From an uncultured Tateyamaria sp. (GTDB lineage: Bacteria > Pseudomonadota > Alphaproteobacteria > Rhodobacterales > Rhodobacteraceae), in the NCBI RefSeq assembly GCF_947503385.1, contig NZ_CANNDO010000001.1:992001-1056000 (forward strand): a DNA stretch of 64,000 nucleotides. Reading direction: 5' to 3'. The first letter of the stretch is position 1. Every line of letters starts with the position of its first letter. The position numbers and the translations under genes are program-made. This document shows positions 34,466-43,635 of the stretch, one piece after another. The notes beneath the pieces were generated by a model. The model made no database searches, was not told where the DNA came from, and saw only the letters and a list, made by a program, of their open reading frames with translations.

Positions 34466-35788
34466 TCACTCAATGCGCCCGGCGCGCCGCAGGACGCGTG
34501 TCGCCTGTTCGGCGGCGTCGGTCATCAGTTGGCGCGTATCGCCGCCTGCGGCGGCCTCGGCGATGGCGGCTGACAGGATGTCACCGACTTCGGGCCACTC
34601 CGCGATTTGCGGCATGATGTCGGATTCCTTTAACGACTCCCATGCCGCAGCCTGAATGCCGTCATTGGCCGCGTTCACATCGGGGTCCTGCAAGGACGAG
34701 ATGTGGGTAACCACGTTGTTGACGATGCTCTTGCCCGCGACCTCACGCTCGGTCGCGTTGGCCTTGTCCATCTCGGGGTTTGACAACCATTTGAGGAACT
34801 CCCATGCGGCGTCCTTGTTTTCGGAATATTCCGAAATCGAGAACGGCATGGAAATCGCGTAGGTCTTGGTGACCTCGTTGTACGATGGCATACCTGCGAA
34901 TCCGACCTGATCCTTGGACAGGGTCGAGGTTTCCGGATTGTAGAACCCGGAATAGGCCCACCACCAGACCGGGATCATCGCCGACTTGCCCTGCATGAAC
35001 GACTGGCGCGCGTCTTGTTCGACAAAAGCGAGGCTGTTGGGGTTGGTCACGCCATGCACCGTGTGCAGCGCGATGTAATCCTCTGTCGCCTTTAGCGCCT
35101 CTTCGGAGGTCCAGGCCGGTGTCCAGTCATCGTTGAAAATATCCGCCCCGGCGGCCCATAGGAAGTTGATCCAGATGAACAGGTTTTGCCGGTTGCCGTC
35201 GTTGTTGTAATACAGCGCGAGCGGCGCGATGTCCGGGTTCGTTTCCTTCAGCGACTTGCCGATCTCGATCACCTCGTTCCAGCTTGTGGGCGGTTCGGGG
35301 ATCAGGTCCTTGCGATAGAACATCAACTGCGGATGCGCGCGGAGTGGAAAGCCCAGCGTGTCGCCCTCGAACTGGGCAGAACGCGCAAAGGCGGCCGGAT
35401 AGCGATCCATGGAGATGCCGTCCCGCGCCATCAATGCGTCGATCTTCATCAACCAATGGGCGTTTGGCGGCCCCCAACTGTCGAGATAGTTGACCACGTC
35501 AAAAGTGCCGTTGGCGGCGATGCCTTCGGCATTGATCTTTTCCTGCAGGCTGCCAAACGGGATGAATGTCCATTCTGTTTCGATGCCGGTCAGTTCGGTG
35601 AACTCACCGTCGCGCAGCATCAGGCCGTCAAATTGTGGCGTCACGACGCTAAGGATGTTGAGCGTGGTGCCTTCAAAGGGTTTGCCCGCCATCAGGTTGT
35701 AGGGCATGTCCTCAGCCGACGCGGAAAGCGGTGCAAGCAACAGGGTTGCTGCCGCCACTCCGGCCTTCAATAAAGTCCTCTTGCGCAT
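34466..35788 (-). CDS. Extracellular sugar-binding protein of ABC transporter
   Basis: The protein is 440 residues with a signal peptide (MRKRTLLKAGVAAATLLLAPLSASA). It is a cluster-B, family-1 extracellular solute-binding protein: early segment TLNILSVVTPQFDGLMLRDG, then GTFDVVNYLDSWGPPNAHWL, GFPLRAHPQLMFYRKDLIPE (the usual Y-R-K-D-L), ARQSFMQGKSAMIPVWWWAY and the C-terminal KDAAWEFLKWLSNPE. Aromatic residues in the cleft fit a carbohydrate ligand, not identified here. It is the first gene of the operon, with GGGAGGA before the ATG and the palindromic operator candidate 51 bp upstream. Confidence 0.93.
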   Translation of the reverse strand: MRKRTLLKAGVAAATLLLAPLSASAEDMPYNLMAGKPFEGTTLNILSVVTPQFDGLMLRDGEFTELTGIETEWTFIPFGSLQEKINAEGIAANGTFDVVNYLDSWGPPNAHWLMKIDALMARDGISMDRYPAAFARSAQFEGDTLGFPLRAHPQLMFYRKDLIPEPPTSWNEVIEIGKSLKETNPDIAPLALYYNNDGNRQNLFIWINFLWAAGADIFNDDWTPAWTSEEALKATEDYIALHTVHGVTNPNSLAFVEQDARQSFMQGKSAMIPVWWWAYSGFYNPETSTLSKDQVGFAGMPSYNEVTKTYAISMPFSISEYSENKDAAWEFLKWLSNPEMDKANATEREVAGKSIVNNVVTHISSLQDPDVNAANDGIQAAAWESLKESDIMPQIAEWPEVGDILSAAIAEAAAGGDTRQLMTDAAEQATRVLRRAGRIE

Positions 35789-35838
35789 TTCGTCCTCCCA
35801 GATGATTCGCCGAGTTGTGATTGTGGCAAGGTTTCCAA

Positions 35839-35850
35839 GAATACGTATTC
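35839..35850. promoter_or_regulatory. Probable LacI-type operator GAATACGTATTC
   Basis: A perfect 12-bp palindrome with the central CG typical of LacI-family operators, 51 bp before the start codon of the sugar-binding protein gene. The LacI-type regulator is encoded in the same operon. Position would let it block or overlap the promoter. Confidence 0.6.
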
Positions 35851-36046
35851 AAATCAATCCCTGTTGGGTTTCTGATTGTATGCGGGCCTGTGACAACGGC
35901 ATGGGCGCGCCTGTTTGATATCCATGTGGCGTCATCAATCCGTGCCACGTTTCACCCAGAAAAACGCGCAAAAATTGCTTGCGGCAGACGGTGTGGGGGC
36001 GGGGAGACTTGTTTGGGGCTTGCGAAACGGCGCCTCTACTATAGGT

Positions 36047-36060
36047 AAAAAAAGTTGCAC
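36047..36060 (+). promoter_or_regulatory. Shared upstream element, copy at folD (AAAAAAAGTTGCAC)
   Basis: This 14-nt sequence is 62 nt before the folD start and is repeated exactly at 50282-50295 before dmmD. A weaker form lies at 61142-61155. It is a candidate binding site for one of the methylated-amine regulators. Confidence 0.45.
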
Positions 36061-36122
36061 AAAGGGAAAAATTCTGCGAGCGTCGAAAGCGCCTTTGTTG
36101 TCCACCGACGTTAGGAAGAGTT

Positions 36123-37007
36123 GTGAAAGACAGCGCCTCGACCCATCACCACATTGACGGGCGCGCCATTGCCGCGCAAATCCTGAGGGACTGTCAGGCG
36201 TATGCACAAAGCGCGCAGCGGATCGGGCGGCTGATTTCGGTTTCCATCGGGGATGTGCCGGAGATCGAGGTATATGTTCGCAACCAGACGCGCGGTGCGG
36301 CCCGCGCGGGCCTGCCGTTCGAGACAGAGTTCTGGCCGGGCGATATCACGCAGGACGCGGCCAAGGCGCGCATTCAGGCGATGAATGACGATGCCGGGAC
36401 GTTGGGGATTATTCTGCAACGCCCGGTGCCCGCGCACATCAACCTGCGCTCGCTGCAATCGGCCATCCACCCGCTCAAGGATGTCGAGGGGATGAACCCT
36501 GCCTCCATCGGCAATATCGTCTATTCGGATGTGGCGCTGGCGCCGTGTACCGCTGCGGCCAGTGTCGCGTTGATCAAGTCGACGGGTTTGGACCTCAAAG
36601 GGACCGAGGTTGTGATGATTGGCCATTCCGAGATCGTGGGCAAACCCGCTGCCATGATGCTGATGGCCGAAGGGGCAACAGTGACCGTCTGTCATCACTT
36701 GACCCGGTCGGTTGCGATGCATTCACGCCGTGCCGATGTGGTGGTGGTCGCGGTTGGCATTCCCCATTTTCTGGGGCCGAATATGATCAAACCCGGTGCG
36801 GTGGTCATCGACATCGGGATCAACCAAGTTAAAGGCGCGGATGGCAGGCCCCGGATCGTCGGTGACGTGGATACCGATGCGGTGGGTGAGATTGCAGGGT
36901 GGATCACCCCGGTGCCGGGCGGCGTGGGTCCGGTCACGGTGGCGACCCTGATGCGCAACGCGACCGTGGCGCACCAGCGCCAGGTTGCCGCTGGATGGAT
37001 GGACTGA
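36123..37007 (+). CDS. folD: FolD-like methylene-THF dehydrogenase, catalytic residues altered
   Basis: The protein is 294 residues, GTG start with AGGAAG just upstream. Overall it is a FolD (5,10-methylene-THF dehydrogenase/cyclohydrolase): ILQRPVPAHIN, HPLKDVEGMNPASIGN, MIGHSEIVGKPAAMMLM and TPVPGGVGPVTVATLMRN are in place. However, the canonical Y-V-x-x-K catalytic lysine is Gln (EVYVRNQTRG), KDVDG is KDVEG, and the GRS and CHS residues near the cofactor phosphate are GHS and CHH. From family knowledge this predicts weak or no cyclohydrolase activity and possibly NAD rather than NADP use. It is followed 1 bp later by a GlxA-type regulator and by tdm. It probably oxidises the C1 units made by amine demethylation. 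Confidence 0.85.
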   Translation: MKDSASTHHHIDGRAIAAQILRDCQAYAQSAQRIGRLISVSIGDVPEIEVYVRNQTRGAARAGLPFETEFWPGDITQDAAKARIQAMNDDAGTLGIILQRPVPAHINLRSLQSAIHPLKDVEGMNPASIGNIVYSDVALAPCTAAASVALIKSTGLDLKGTEVVMIGHSEIVGKPAAMMLMAEGATVTVCHHLTRSVAMHSRRADVVVVAVGIPHFLGPNMIKPGAVVIDIGINQVKGADGRPRIVGDVDTDAVGEIAGWITPVPGGVGPVTVATLMRNATVAHQRQVAAGWMD

Positions 37008-37008
37008 C

Positions 37009-38025
37009 ATGGGCAAACAGCAAAACCGATTTGACGTGGCCGCCGCTGTGGCAGACCCGGCGCGGGCGCAGGTGGTCGAGATTTACGTAAGCAAGGGTTT
37101 TAGCGGGCTTGAGTTATCCTCTGTCACGCATGTGCTGGCCACGGCCAACGCGATATTGGCGCGGGATCTGTTTTCGTGGCGGTTCAGCACGGATGCACCC
37201 GGTTTTGTGACCAGCGATCAGGGGGCGCTGGTGCGTGGGGAACCGGCCATTGGTGACCACAGGCTGGCAGACATGATGGTCGTGGTTGGCGGTAAAAAGG
37301 CGGGCGGGAACACTTGGCTGCCGCGCGCACGCGCGATGCAGCGCAAGGCCCGCACAGTTGTGCTCTTGTCGGACGCGGCAACGGCGTACATCAGGGCGAC
37401 CAAAGCACCTGCGGGCCGGGTCACCACGCATTGGCGGGATGTGACGCAACTGGTCGAAACCGGATACCACCCACGTTTGACAACGCATCTGAGCGAGAAT
37501 TCGGATGGCATCATCACGTCCGCAGGGGCGGGTGCCACGCTGGAGCTGATGGTCGGCCTTGTCGCGCCGCACCTGACCAGCCCGCAAGTCGCAGAACTGG
37601 GCAATCACCTGCTGTTGCAGACCATCCGCAAAAGCGACGCAGAGCAACCCAAGTCCATCGCCGACAACGAAGGGCTGTTTGATGCAAGGTTGACCGAAGT
37701 GATCCGCCTGATGGAAGACACGGTAAACGAGCCGCTGTCGATGGACGACATCACCACCCGCGTGGGCGTTTCGACCCGGCATCTTGAGCGGGTCTTTCGT
37801 TCTGTGTTCAATGATACGCCCGCGCGGTTCTACAAGCGACTGCGTGTCAAGCGCGCGCGGGCCATGATCGAGGAATCGCTATTGCCGATGGTCGATATTG
37901 CAGTCGCCACCGGCTTTGGCTCCTGCACGACGATGGCAAAGGCGATCAAGGGCGAATACGGTGTCACGCCGTCCAAGATGCGCGAGCGCAAGAACCTGCA
38001 ACTGCTCACCTATGACGGGCGCTAG
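37009..38025 (+). CDS. GlxA-type AraC-family transcriptional regulator
   Basis: The protein is 338 residues, starting 1 bp after the folD stop (TGA-C-ATG). The N-terminal 200 residues are a DJ-1/PfpI-like domain (IYVSKGFSGLELSSVTHVLA, ADMMVVVGGKK) without a nucleophile cysteine at the usual place (VVLLSDAATAY). The C-terminal 100 residues are an AraC double helix-turn-helix (LSMDDITTRVGVSTRHLERV, FRSVFNDTPARFYKRLRVKR, VDIAVATGFGSCTTMAKAIK). Family members such as GbdR respond to methylated amines like glycine betaine or dimethylglycine. It probably controls the neighbouring folD and tdm genes; the ligand is not known. Confidence 0.9.
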   Translation: MGKQQNRFDVAAAVADPARAQVVEIYVSKGFSGLELSSVTHVLATANAILARDLFSWRFSTDAPGFVTSDQGALVRGEPAIGDHRLADMMVVVGGKKAGGNTWLPRARAMQRKARTVVLLSDAATAYIRATKAPAGRVTTHWRDVTQLVETGYHPRLTTHLSENSDGIITSAGAGATLELMVGLVAPHLTSPQVAELGNHLLLQTIRKSDAEQPKSIADNEGLFDARLTEVIRLMEDTVNEPLSMDDITTRVGVSTRHLERVFRSVFNDTPARFYKRLRVKRARAMIEESLLPMVDIAVATGFGSCTTMAKAIKGEYGVTPSKMRERKNLQLLTYDGR

Positions 38026-38867
38026 GCGGCCAGATACCCGATGGCCGCAAAAACCACGACGATCCCAAGCCATTGGGCACGCGCGACCGCTTCACCAAGA
38101 AAGACGGCGGCAAGGATGATGGTAAGCACGCCAAATGTCGACGCGGCGACGGCTGCAAAGGCGGGGTAGGCGTAGCCGCCCGCCAGCATCACCGCGCCGA
38201 TGGCGATTGCGTCCAGCACGCCCATGACAATCAGCACCGGCACAGCGCGGCGCACCGGCAACAGCGGCTGGCGCAGGGCCAGCGCGAGGGCAACTACCAC
38301 CGCGACCGCGCCAAAACGTGCCAGCGCAATTGCGGTCATCTCGGTGCCTTGGGCGATGGACAACTGGCCCAGTGCAAAGGACACGGCAAAGCCGATGGCG
38401 GCAAGTATGGACCAGACCACCGCTGACGCGCGCGGGCCCGTTGTGTCCCGGTCGACCGACGTCAAGGCAACCGCGCTGCACCCGGCGACGATCACAACCA
38501 CGGCCAACCATTGCCAGCCGGTCACAACCTGCCCGTTCGCCACGGCCCAGCCGACCGACAGGATGGGAAAGCTGGCGACGATGGGGGCGACAACCCGCAC
38601 TGGCCCGATCTTGAGCGCTTGATAAAAGCTGAGGCCAGTCAGGCCAAAGACAGCCCCGGACAGGAGGGCCAGCCACGTGGCATCCCCGCCGATCCGCGCG
38701 GTGTCCAGCGCAGGTGACAAAACGGCTGTCATCACGCAGCCGGTGACAAGAACCGGGAACAGGGAGGGAAACACGCCCACTTTCTGCGAGATGTACCGCA
38801 CCAGCGTGTCGTGCACGCCCCAGCAAAACGCAGCGATCAGGCCAAGGGTCAGCGCGCCCATGTGCAT
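38022..38867 (-). CDS. DMT-superfamily (EamA) transporter
   Basis: The protein is 281 residues from the ATG at 38867 (MHMGALTLGLIAAFCWGVHD); an in-frame ATG at 38915 would add 16 hydrophilic residues without a clear ribosome binding site. Ten hydrophobic segments form two EamA repeats (AFCWGVHDTLVRYISQKVG and AAIGFAVSFALGQLSIAQG). The end overlaps the convergent regulator gene by 4 bp. EamA proteins export metabolites such as amino acids; the substrate is unknown. Position between the regulator and tdm suggests a link to amine metabolism, but this is weak. Confidence 0.85.
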   Translation of the reverse strand: MHMGALTLGLIAAFCWGVHDTLVRYISQKVGVFPSLFPVLVTGCVMTAVLSPALDTARIGGDATWLALLSGAVFGLTGLSFYQALKIGPVRVVAPIVASFPILSVGWAVANGQVVTGWQWLAVVVIVAGCSAVALTSVDRDTTGPRASAVVWSILAAIGFAVSFALGQLSIAQGTEMTAIALARFGAVAVVVALALALRQPLLPVRRAVPVLIVMGVLDAIAIGAVMLAGGYAYPAFAAVAASTFGVLTIILAAVFLGEAVARAQWLGIVVVFAAIGYLAA

Positions 38868-38997
38868 TGCCCCGCCGTCTGGATTGTTTTTCTCACGCGG
38901 CGGTGTCCCTTTCATTTGCAGATTTGCCAGAGAGGAGTATTCTCACAGTTAAATTTTTATTCCGCTAGTGCAAATCCGCGCGGCGTGGGAGGCGATG

Positions 38998-41367
38998 ATG
39001 CTTGATGACCCCTATCCCAAGGTTCGGCCTGGCCCACCGCGCCCAAGCCAGATCATCCAGCCCGCGCAATTTTCGATGCCGCCCGGCACAGAACGCTACG
39101 TGGTGCAGGGCGGTGGCGCAGTCTTTATCCCCGTCGAAGCCGGAGATGGCCTCACGGTGATCAACGATGAGGGCGGGCAGGTGTGCGAGGTGGTCTGTGC
39201 AGATGCGCAGGGCCGGGCGGGCGACACTTTGCTTGATCGTCCGGTTGACGCATCTGCGGATGGCTTGCGTGCCTTATTGGCAGGCAGTGACCAGTCTTTG
39301 CGCGGATTTCGGATGGGGCTCGAAGCGCGCAAAATTGATCTCGCAGGGGCGCGCGCCATCCGTCTGTTCGATACGGACACCCGCGCCAAGGCCACAGAAG
39401 ACATGCGTGTCACCCGCGACGGCACCCTGATCATCGCGGCACCCGGCGACCCGATGGATGCAGAGGCGCAGAATACGACGACGCCGCTCACCGTCATGAT
39501 CCGGCGCGCCACGATCAAATCCCACGTCAAATTCGCGCTGCCCGATCCGCTGGCCGACCCGGTCGCCGACATTCGCGTGCACAGCCAGACTGCCGAAGCC
39601 TACTTTGTCAAAGCGGGTGACTATATCCAGATCATTGATGTGGATGGCCGACAATGCACGGATTTCGAATGCTTTTCCGCGCGCAAGCTGGACAAGGGCA
39701 TCGAACACGCGCTGGACGTGACCACGACGCGCACCCTGATGGGGCACGCATACCCCATGCCAGGCCTGCACGCGAAATACTACGATCAGGAGATGCTGCC
39801 GCTGGTCGAGGTGGTACAGGACACCTGCGGGCGTCACGATGCCTTTGCCTTGGCCTGCTCTGCCAAATATTACGACGACATCGGCTATCCCGGTCACGTT
39901 AACTGCTCTGAGAATTTCAACACCGCACTGGCCGAATTCAATGTGACAGGTCGGCCGGGTTGGATGGCCATCAACTTTTTCTTCAATACCTATCTGGACG
40001 AACACGGGGTCATGTACTCGGACGAACCGTGGTCGCGCCCCGGCGATTATGTCCTGCTGCGGGCGCTGACGGACATCGTCTGTGTGTCGTCGGCCTGTCC
40101 TGACGACACAACGGCGGCCAATGGCTGGAACCCGACCGACATCCACGTGCGCACCTATAGCGGGCGCGAGACATTCCAACGCAGTGTCGCCTATCGGCCC
40201 ACCCCTGATGCGGACCCCAAAATGACCAAACAAACCGCCTTTCACGACAGCTTTGCCAAACACACCCGCAACTTTGTCGAATACAACGGCTATTGGCTGG
40301 CCAACTGTTTTGCCGAAGCGGGCCCGATCGAGGAATACTGGGCCTGCCGCAAGCAAGCTGTAATCATGGACCTGTCGCCGCTGCGCAAGTTCGAGATCAC
40401 CGGCCCGGATGCAGAGGCGCTGTGCCAATACGTCTTTACCCGCAACATGAAGACGCTGGCCGTGGGCGGGGTGGTGTACACCGCGATGTGCTACGAACAT
40501 GGCGGCATGATCGACGACGGGACTGTCTTTCGGTTGGGCAAGGATAATTTCCGCTGGATCGGCGGCAATGATTACGGCGGCGAATGGCTGCGTGAACAGG
40601 CGGACAAGCTGGGGCTCAGGGTGTTGGTGCGGTCCTCCACCGACCAACTTCACAACGTCGCGGTGCAGGGACCGGAAAGCCGCGATCTTCTGCGCAAGAT
40701 TGTCTGGACCGCGCCGCACAACCCCGAATTCGACCAACTGGGCTGGTTCCGCTTTACGCCTGCGCGCCTCAACACCGAAAGCGGCACGCCCTTTGTCATC
40801 TCCCGCACCGGCTACACCGGCGAGTTGGGGTACGAGGTCATGTGTCACCCAAAGGATGCGGCTGAAATCTTTGACGCGATCTGGGATGCGGGGCAGGGGC
40901 ACGGACTGCGCCCGATGGGGCTCGAAGCGCTGGACATGGTGCGGATCGAAGCGGGGCTGATCTTTGCGGGTTACGATTTTTCTGACCAGACGGACCCGTT
41001 CGAAGCCGGGATCGGCTTTACTGTCCCGCTCAAGTCAAAAGAGGATGATTTTATTGGCCGCAATGCGCTGATCCGGCGCAAGGAACACCCAAGCCGCAAA
41101 ATGGTGGGCCTTGATATCGACAGCAACGTGGCGGTGGATCACGGCGATTGCATTCACATCGGACGCGCGCAAGTGGGCGAGGTCACGTCCTCCATGCGCT
41201 CGCCGCTGCTGGGCAAGAACATCGCCCTTGCGCGCATTGACGTGGCCCATGCCGAAATTGGCGCAGCGGTTGAGGTGGGCAAGCTTGACGGTCACCAAAA
41301 ACGTCTGCCAGCCGAAATCGTACCCTTCGCGCATTACGACCCGAAAAAGGAGCGGCCAAGATCATGA
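38998..41367 (+). CDS. tdm: Trimethylamine N-oxide demethylase (TMAO aldolase)
   Basis: The protein is 789 residues. I chose the ATG at 38998 (GGAGG 5 nt before) over 38995 and the GTG at 38968. The N-terminal half to about residue 380 is a DUF1989 domain with several cysteines (DGRQCTDFECFSARKL, VQDTCGRHDAFALACSAKYY, VSSACPDDTTAANGWNPTDI) that fit its known metal site. The C-terminal half (about 410-780) is a GcvT-type tetrahydrofolate domain (VMCHPKDAAEIF, VRIEAGLIFAGYDFSDQTDP, MVGLDIDSNVAVDHGD). This fusion and length match Tdm of Methylocella and Ruegeria, which splits TMAO into dimethylamine and formaldehyde, with THF as C1 acceptor. The neighbouring tmm supports the call. Two small secreted-protein genes follow by 4-bp overlaps. 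Confidence 0.92.
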   Translation: MLDDPYPKVRPGPPRPSQIIQPAQFSMPPGTERYVVQGGGAVFIPVEAGDGLTVINDEGGQVCEVVCADAQGRAGDTLLDRPVDASADGLRALLAGSDQSLRGFRMGLEARKIDLAGARAIRLFDTDTRAKATEDMRVTRDGTLIIAAPGDPMDAEAQNTTTPLTVMIRRATIKSHVKFALPDPLADPVADIRVHSQTAEAYFVKAGDYIQIIDVDGRQCTDFECFSARKLDKGIEHALDVTTTRTLMGHAYPMPGLHAKYYDQEMLPLVEVVQDTCGRHDAFALACSAKYYDDIGYPGHVNCSENFNTALAEFNVTGRPGWMAINFFFNTYLDEHGVMYSDEPWSRPGDYVLLRALTDIVCVSSACPDDTTAANGWNPTDIHVRTYSGRETFQRSVAYRPTPDADPKMTKQTAFHDSFAKHTRNFVEYNGYWLANCFAEAGPIEEYWACRKQAVIMDLSPLRKFEITGPDAEALCQYVFTRNMKTLAVGGVVYTAMCYEHGGMIDDGTVFRLGKDNFRWIGGNDYGGEWLREQADKLGLRVLVRSSTDQLHNVAVQGPESRDLLRKIVWTAPHNPEFDQLGWFRFTPARLNTESGTPFVISRTGYTGELGYEVMCHPKDAAEIFDAIWDAGQGHGLRPMGLEALDMVRIEAGLIFAGYDFSDQTDPFEAGIGFTVPLKSKEDDFIGRNALIRRKEHPSRKMVGLDIDSNVAVDHGDCIHIGRAQVGEVTSSMRSPLLGKNIALARIDVAHAEIGAAVEVGKLDGHQKRLPAEIVPFAHYDPKKERPRS

Positions 41368-41741
41368 TCCGTCGCGCATTCCTGATCGGGCTTGTCGCTC
41401 TGGCCTTTCCCGCCCACGCTCAATCGGTCAAGCTCAAGGCGCACGAGATCGACGCGCTTTTGTCCGGCAACACGGCTGTGGGCAAATGGGAGGGTGCAGC
41501 GTACCGTCAGTATTTCGATGCGGACGGCACGACAATCTACGCGCAGGACGGGGCGCGGTCGACACGCGGGAAGTGGCGCATTGATGCGGACAAGGATGAA
41601 TACCAAAGCATCTGGCCCCGCGATGCGGATTGGGAAGGGTGGTTTGTGATGGAATGGGCCGGGACGTTCTACTGGGTCAGCAAGAAGACCCCGCCAACGC
41701 CGTTCGAACTGGTCGAAGGCCAAAGGTTGGTGGCCCCATGA
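41364..41741 (+). CDS. Small secreted hypothetical protein in the tdm operon
   Basis: The protein is 125 residues with a signal peptide (MIRRAFLIGLVALAFPAHAQS). The mature part has a Trp/Tyr-rich small beta-sheet look (GKWEGAAYRQYFDADGTTIY, RGKWRIDADKDEYQSIWPRD, WEGWFVMEWAGTFYWVSKKT). It starts within the tdm stop (ATGA overlap) and overlaps the next gene in the same way, so the three are translationally coupled. The family is not recognised. Periplasmic location is inferred from the signal peptide; the function is unknown. Confidence 0.75.
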   Translation: MIRRAFLIGLVALAFPAHAQSVKLKAHEIDALLSGNTAVGKWEGAAYRQYFDADGTTIYAQDGARSTRGKWRIDADKDEYQSIWPRDADWEGWFVMEWAGTFYWVSKKTPPTPFELVEGQRLVAP

Positions 41742-42148
41742 TCCGCGCCGCCATTTTCGCTCTGCTCTGCGGGACGTCCGTCCATGCGGAAGCGTATTGT
41801 GCGGACCTGACCGCGCTCACCAACCACAGCGCCGGGACAATCACGCTGCCCGATGGCACGCCGGGCACCTGTGTCACCTCACTGGACCTGACGGGGGCGC
41901 GTGCGGCCAATTGCCGGTGGCCCTTTGAATACCGCGCCGAGGCGGCAACAACTGCATTTACGACTTTGCTGAACGCAACGACGCGCTGCCTGAATGCCAA
42001 TGGCGTTGCGGATCAGGGCGTCAACCACCCCGACAGCTACGACCTGCGCACGTTCGATACCGAAACGGCGCAGATCAGTGTCTCCATCAAAGACAAGGGC
42101 GCTTTGCAGCAGACCTATGTCTTTTTGCGGGTCGCGCCTGCCCCTTAG
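41738..42148 (+). CDS. Small secreted cysteine-containing hypothetical protein
   Basis: The protein is 136 residues, starting [20 protein letters not shown] at the ATG overlapping the previous stop by 4 bp. The signal peptide is followed by a mature part with four cysteines (AYCADL, GTCVTSL, ANCRWPF, TRCLNAN), which could form two disulfides in the periplasm. It ends convergent with tmm, overlapping by 4 bp. No family is recognised. Its place in the tdm operon suggests it may matter in TMAO metabolism. Confidence 0.75.
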   Translation: MIRAAIFALLCGTSVHAEAYCADLTALTNHSAGTITLPDGTPGTCVTSLDLTGARAANCRWPFEYRAEAATTAFTTLLNATTRCLNANGVADQGVNHPDSYDLRTFDTETAQISVSIKDKGALQQTYVFLRVAPAP

Positions 42149-43479
42149 TTTTGCAGATAGACTTCGAGGCTGTCATCCAGCGCATCCACCCACGGTGTGT
42201 GGTGGATGGGCGCCATCGACCCGGTCATCACGGACGCATAGCAATTGTCGCGGAACGTCATGATCCCTTGTTTCTTGTGGCCCTTCCATGCCTTGAACGC
42301 CTGACAGGCCCCTTCGACATCGAATGATGGATAATCCGTCTCTGCGATCAGTTCCTTGATGTAGTCGCCCTGATACCAGATCGCGTCATAGTCATCCTCT
42401 CCCGCATCCTCGCGGGCGATACGGTCCGCCACGTCGGCTTCCATCTCGGCCTTGGAGGGCAGCGCGATCTTGCCCATGATCGCGTCGCGCACCCACCATG
42501 CCTGCGCGTCAAACATGTTGAAGGTGAACCACTGGTCCTGCATCCCCAAATAGAAGAGCGCCGGATTGTCGACCCACGCAACGCCCTTAAAAAGGTCCGC
42601 CGTCGCCAGACGGTTGGCGGTTTTCAGGCGCAAATCTTCGGCCATAAAGGGGAAATGGTGCTGGTAGCCCGTGCACAGGATCACGGCGTCCACGTCGCGG
42701 CTGGTCCCATCCTTGAAATGCGCGGTCTTGCCGTCGACATGGGTCAGAAGCGGTACTTCCGCCCAATTGTCGGGCCAATCATATCCCATGGCAGCGGTCC
42801 GGTGTGACACCGTGATGGATTTTGCCCCGTATTTCCAACATTGCGAGCCGATATCTTCGGCGGAATAGCTGGTGCCGACGATCAGAATGTCCTGATCCTT
42901 GAATTCCAGCGCATCCCGGAAATCATGGGCGTGCAACACGCGGCCCTTGAAGCTTTCGAAGCCGGGAAATTCCGGCACGTTCGGGGTGGAGAAATGGCCC
43001 GACGCGCAGATCACGTGGTCAAAGGTTTCGGTGTATTCGCGGTCGTTCGGCAGGTCTTTGACCGTCACGCTAAACACACCGTCCTCGAACGTCACCCGGC
43101 GCACCGCGGTTTCAAAGCGAATCCAGTCGCGCACACCCGCCTTTTCGACCCGGCCCTGAATGTAGTCGAAGAGCACCGCGCGCGGTGGATAGGATGCGAT
43201 TTGCTTGCCGAAATGCTCTTCGAACGAATAGTCGGCAAATTCCAACCCCTCCTTGGGGCCATTGGACCACAAATACCGGTACATAGAGCCGTGTACCGGC
43301 TCGCCATATTGGTCCACGCCAGTGCGCCATGTGTAGTTCCACAAGCCGCCCCAGTTGGATTGCTTTTCAAAGCAGACGACCTCGGGGATGTCTGCGCCGT
43401 TCTTTTTGGCGGACTGGAACGCGCGGAGCTGCGCAAGGCCCGAAGGACCGGCCCCGATGATGGCGATACGTTTGGGCAT
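42145..43479 (-). CDS. tmm: Trimethylamine monooxygenase (bacterial FMO)
   Basis: The protein is 444 residues, close to the 445-450 usual for Tmm. It oxidises trimethylamine to TMAO using FAD, NADPH and O2 in the cytoplasm. FAD-binding [13 protein letters not shown] is at residue 9, the FMO signature is [11 protein letters not shown] (F-x-G-x3-H-x3-F), the NADPH-binding GTSYSAED is around residue 204, and [20 protein letters not shown] is characteristic of the roseobacter and Methylocella enzyme. AAGGAG precedes the ATG. It converges with the tdm operon and diverges from the small membrane-protein gene at 43636. Confidence 0.96.
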   Translation of the reverse strand: MPKRIAIIGAGPSGLAQLRAFQSAKKNGADIPEVVCFEKQSNWGGLWNYTWRTGVDQYGEPVHGSMYRYLWSNGPKEGLEFADYSFEEHFGKQIASYPPRAVLFDYIQGRVEKAGVRDWIRFETAVRRVTFEDGVFSVTVKDLPNDREYTETFDHVICASGHFSTPNVPEFPGFESFKGRVLHAHDFRDALEFKDQDILIVGTSYSAEDIGSQCWKYGAKSITVSHRTAAMGYDWPDNWAEVPLLTHVDGKTAHFKDGTSRDVDAVILCTGYQHHFPFMAEDLRLKTANRLATADLFKGVAWVDNPALFYLGMQDQWFTFNMFDAQAWWVRDAIMGKIALPSKAEMEADVADRIAREDAGEDDYDAIWYQGDYIKELIAETDYPSFDVEGACQAFKAWKGHKKQGIMTFRDNCYASVMTGSMAPIHHTPWVDALDDSLEVYLQN

Positions 43480-43635
43480 TGTGCGACTCTCCTTAAAAAA
43501 TGCGTTACCTCAATTCCATCCACATCATCCCTGTAAGTCAACAAATTTGAACATCAGGAAAGTCATTGCTGCGCAACAAAGCCCATGTCAGGGTCACGTG
43601 ACGCAAGTTTATACGATCCGGGAAAGACGTAAGAC

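Larger units (their letters stand above)
35789..36122. promoter_or_regulatory. Divergent promoter region (sugar ABC operon / folD-glxA pair)
   Basis: A 334-bp region without a gene. The left part holds the palindrome at 35839-35850 serving the minus-strand ABC operon. The right part holds the element at 36047-36060 shared with the dmmD upstream region, serving the plus-strand folD gene. Confidence 0.5.
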
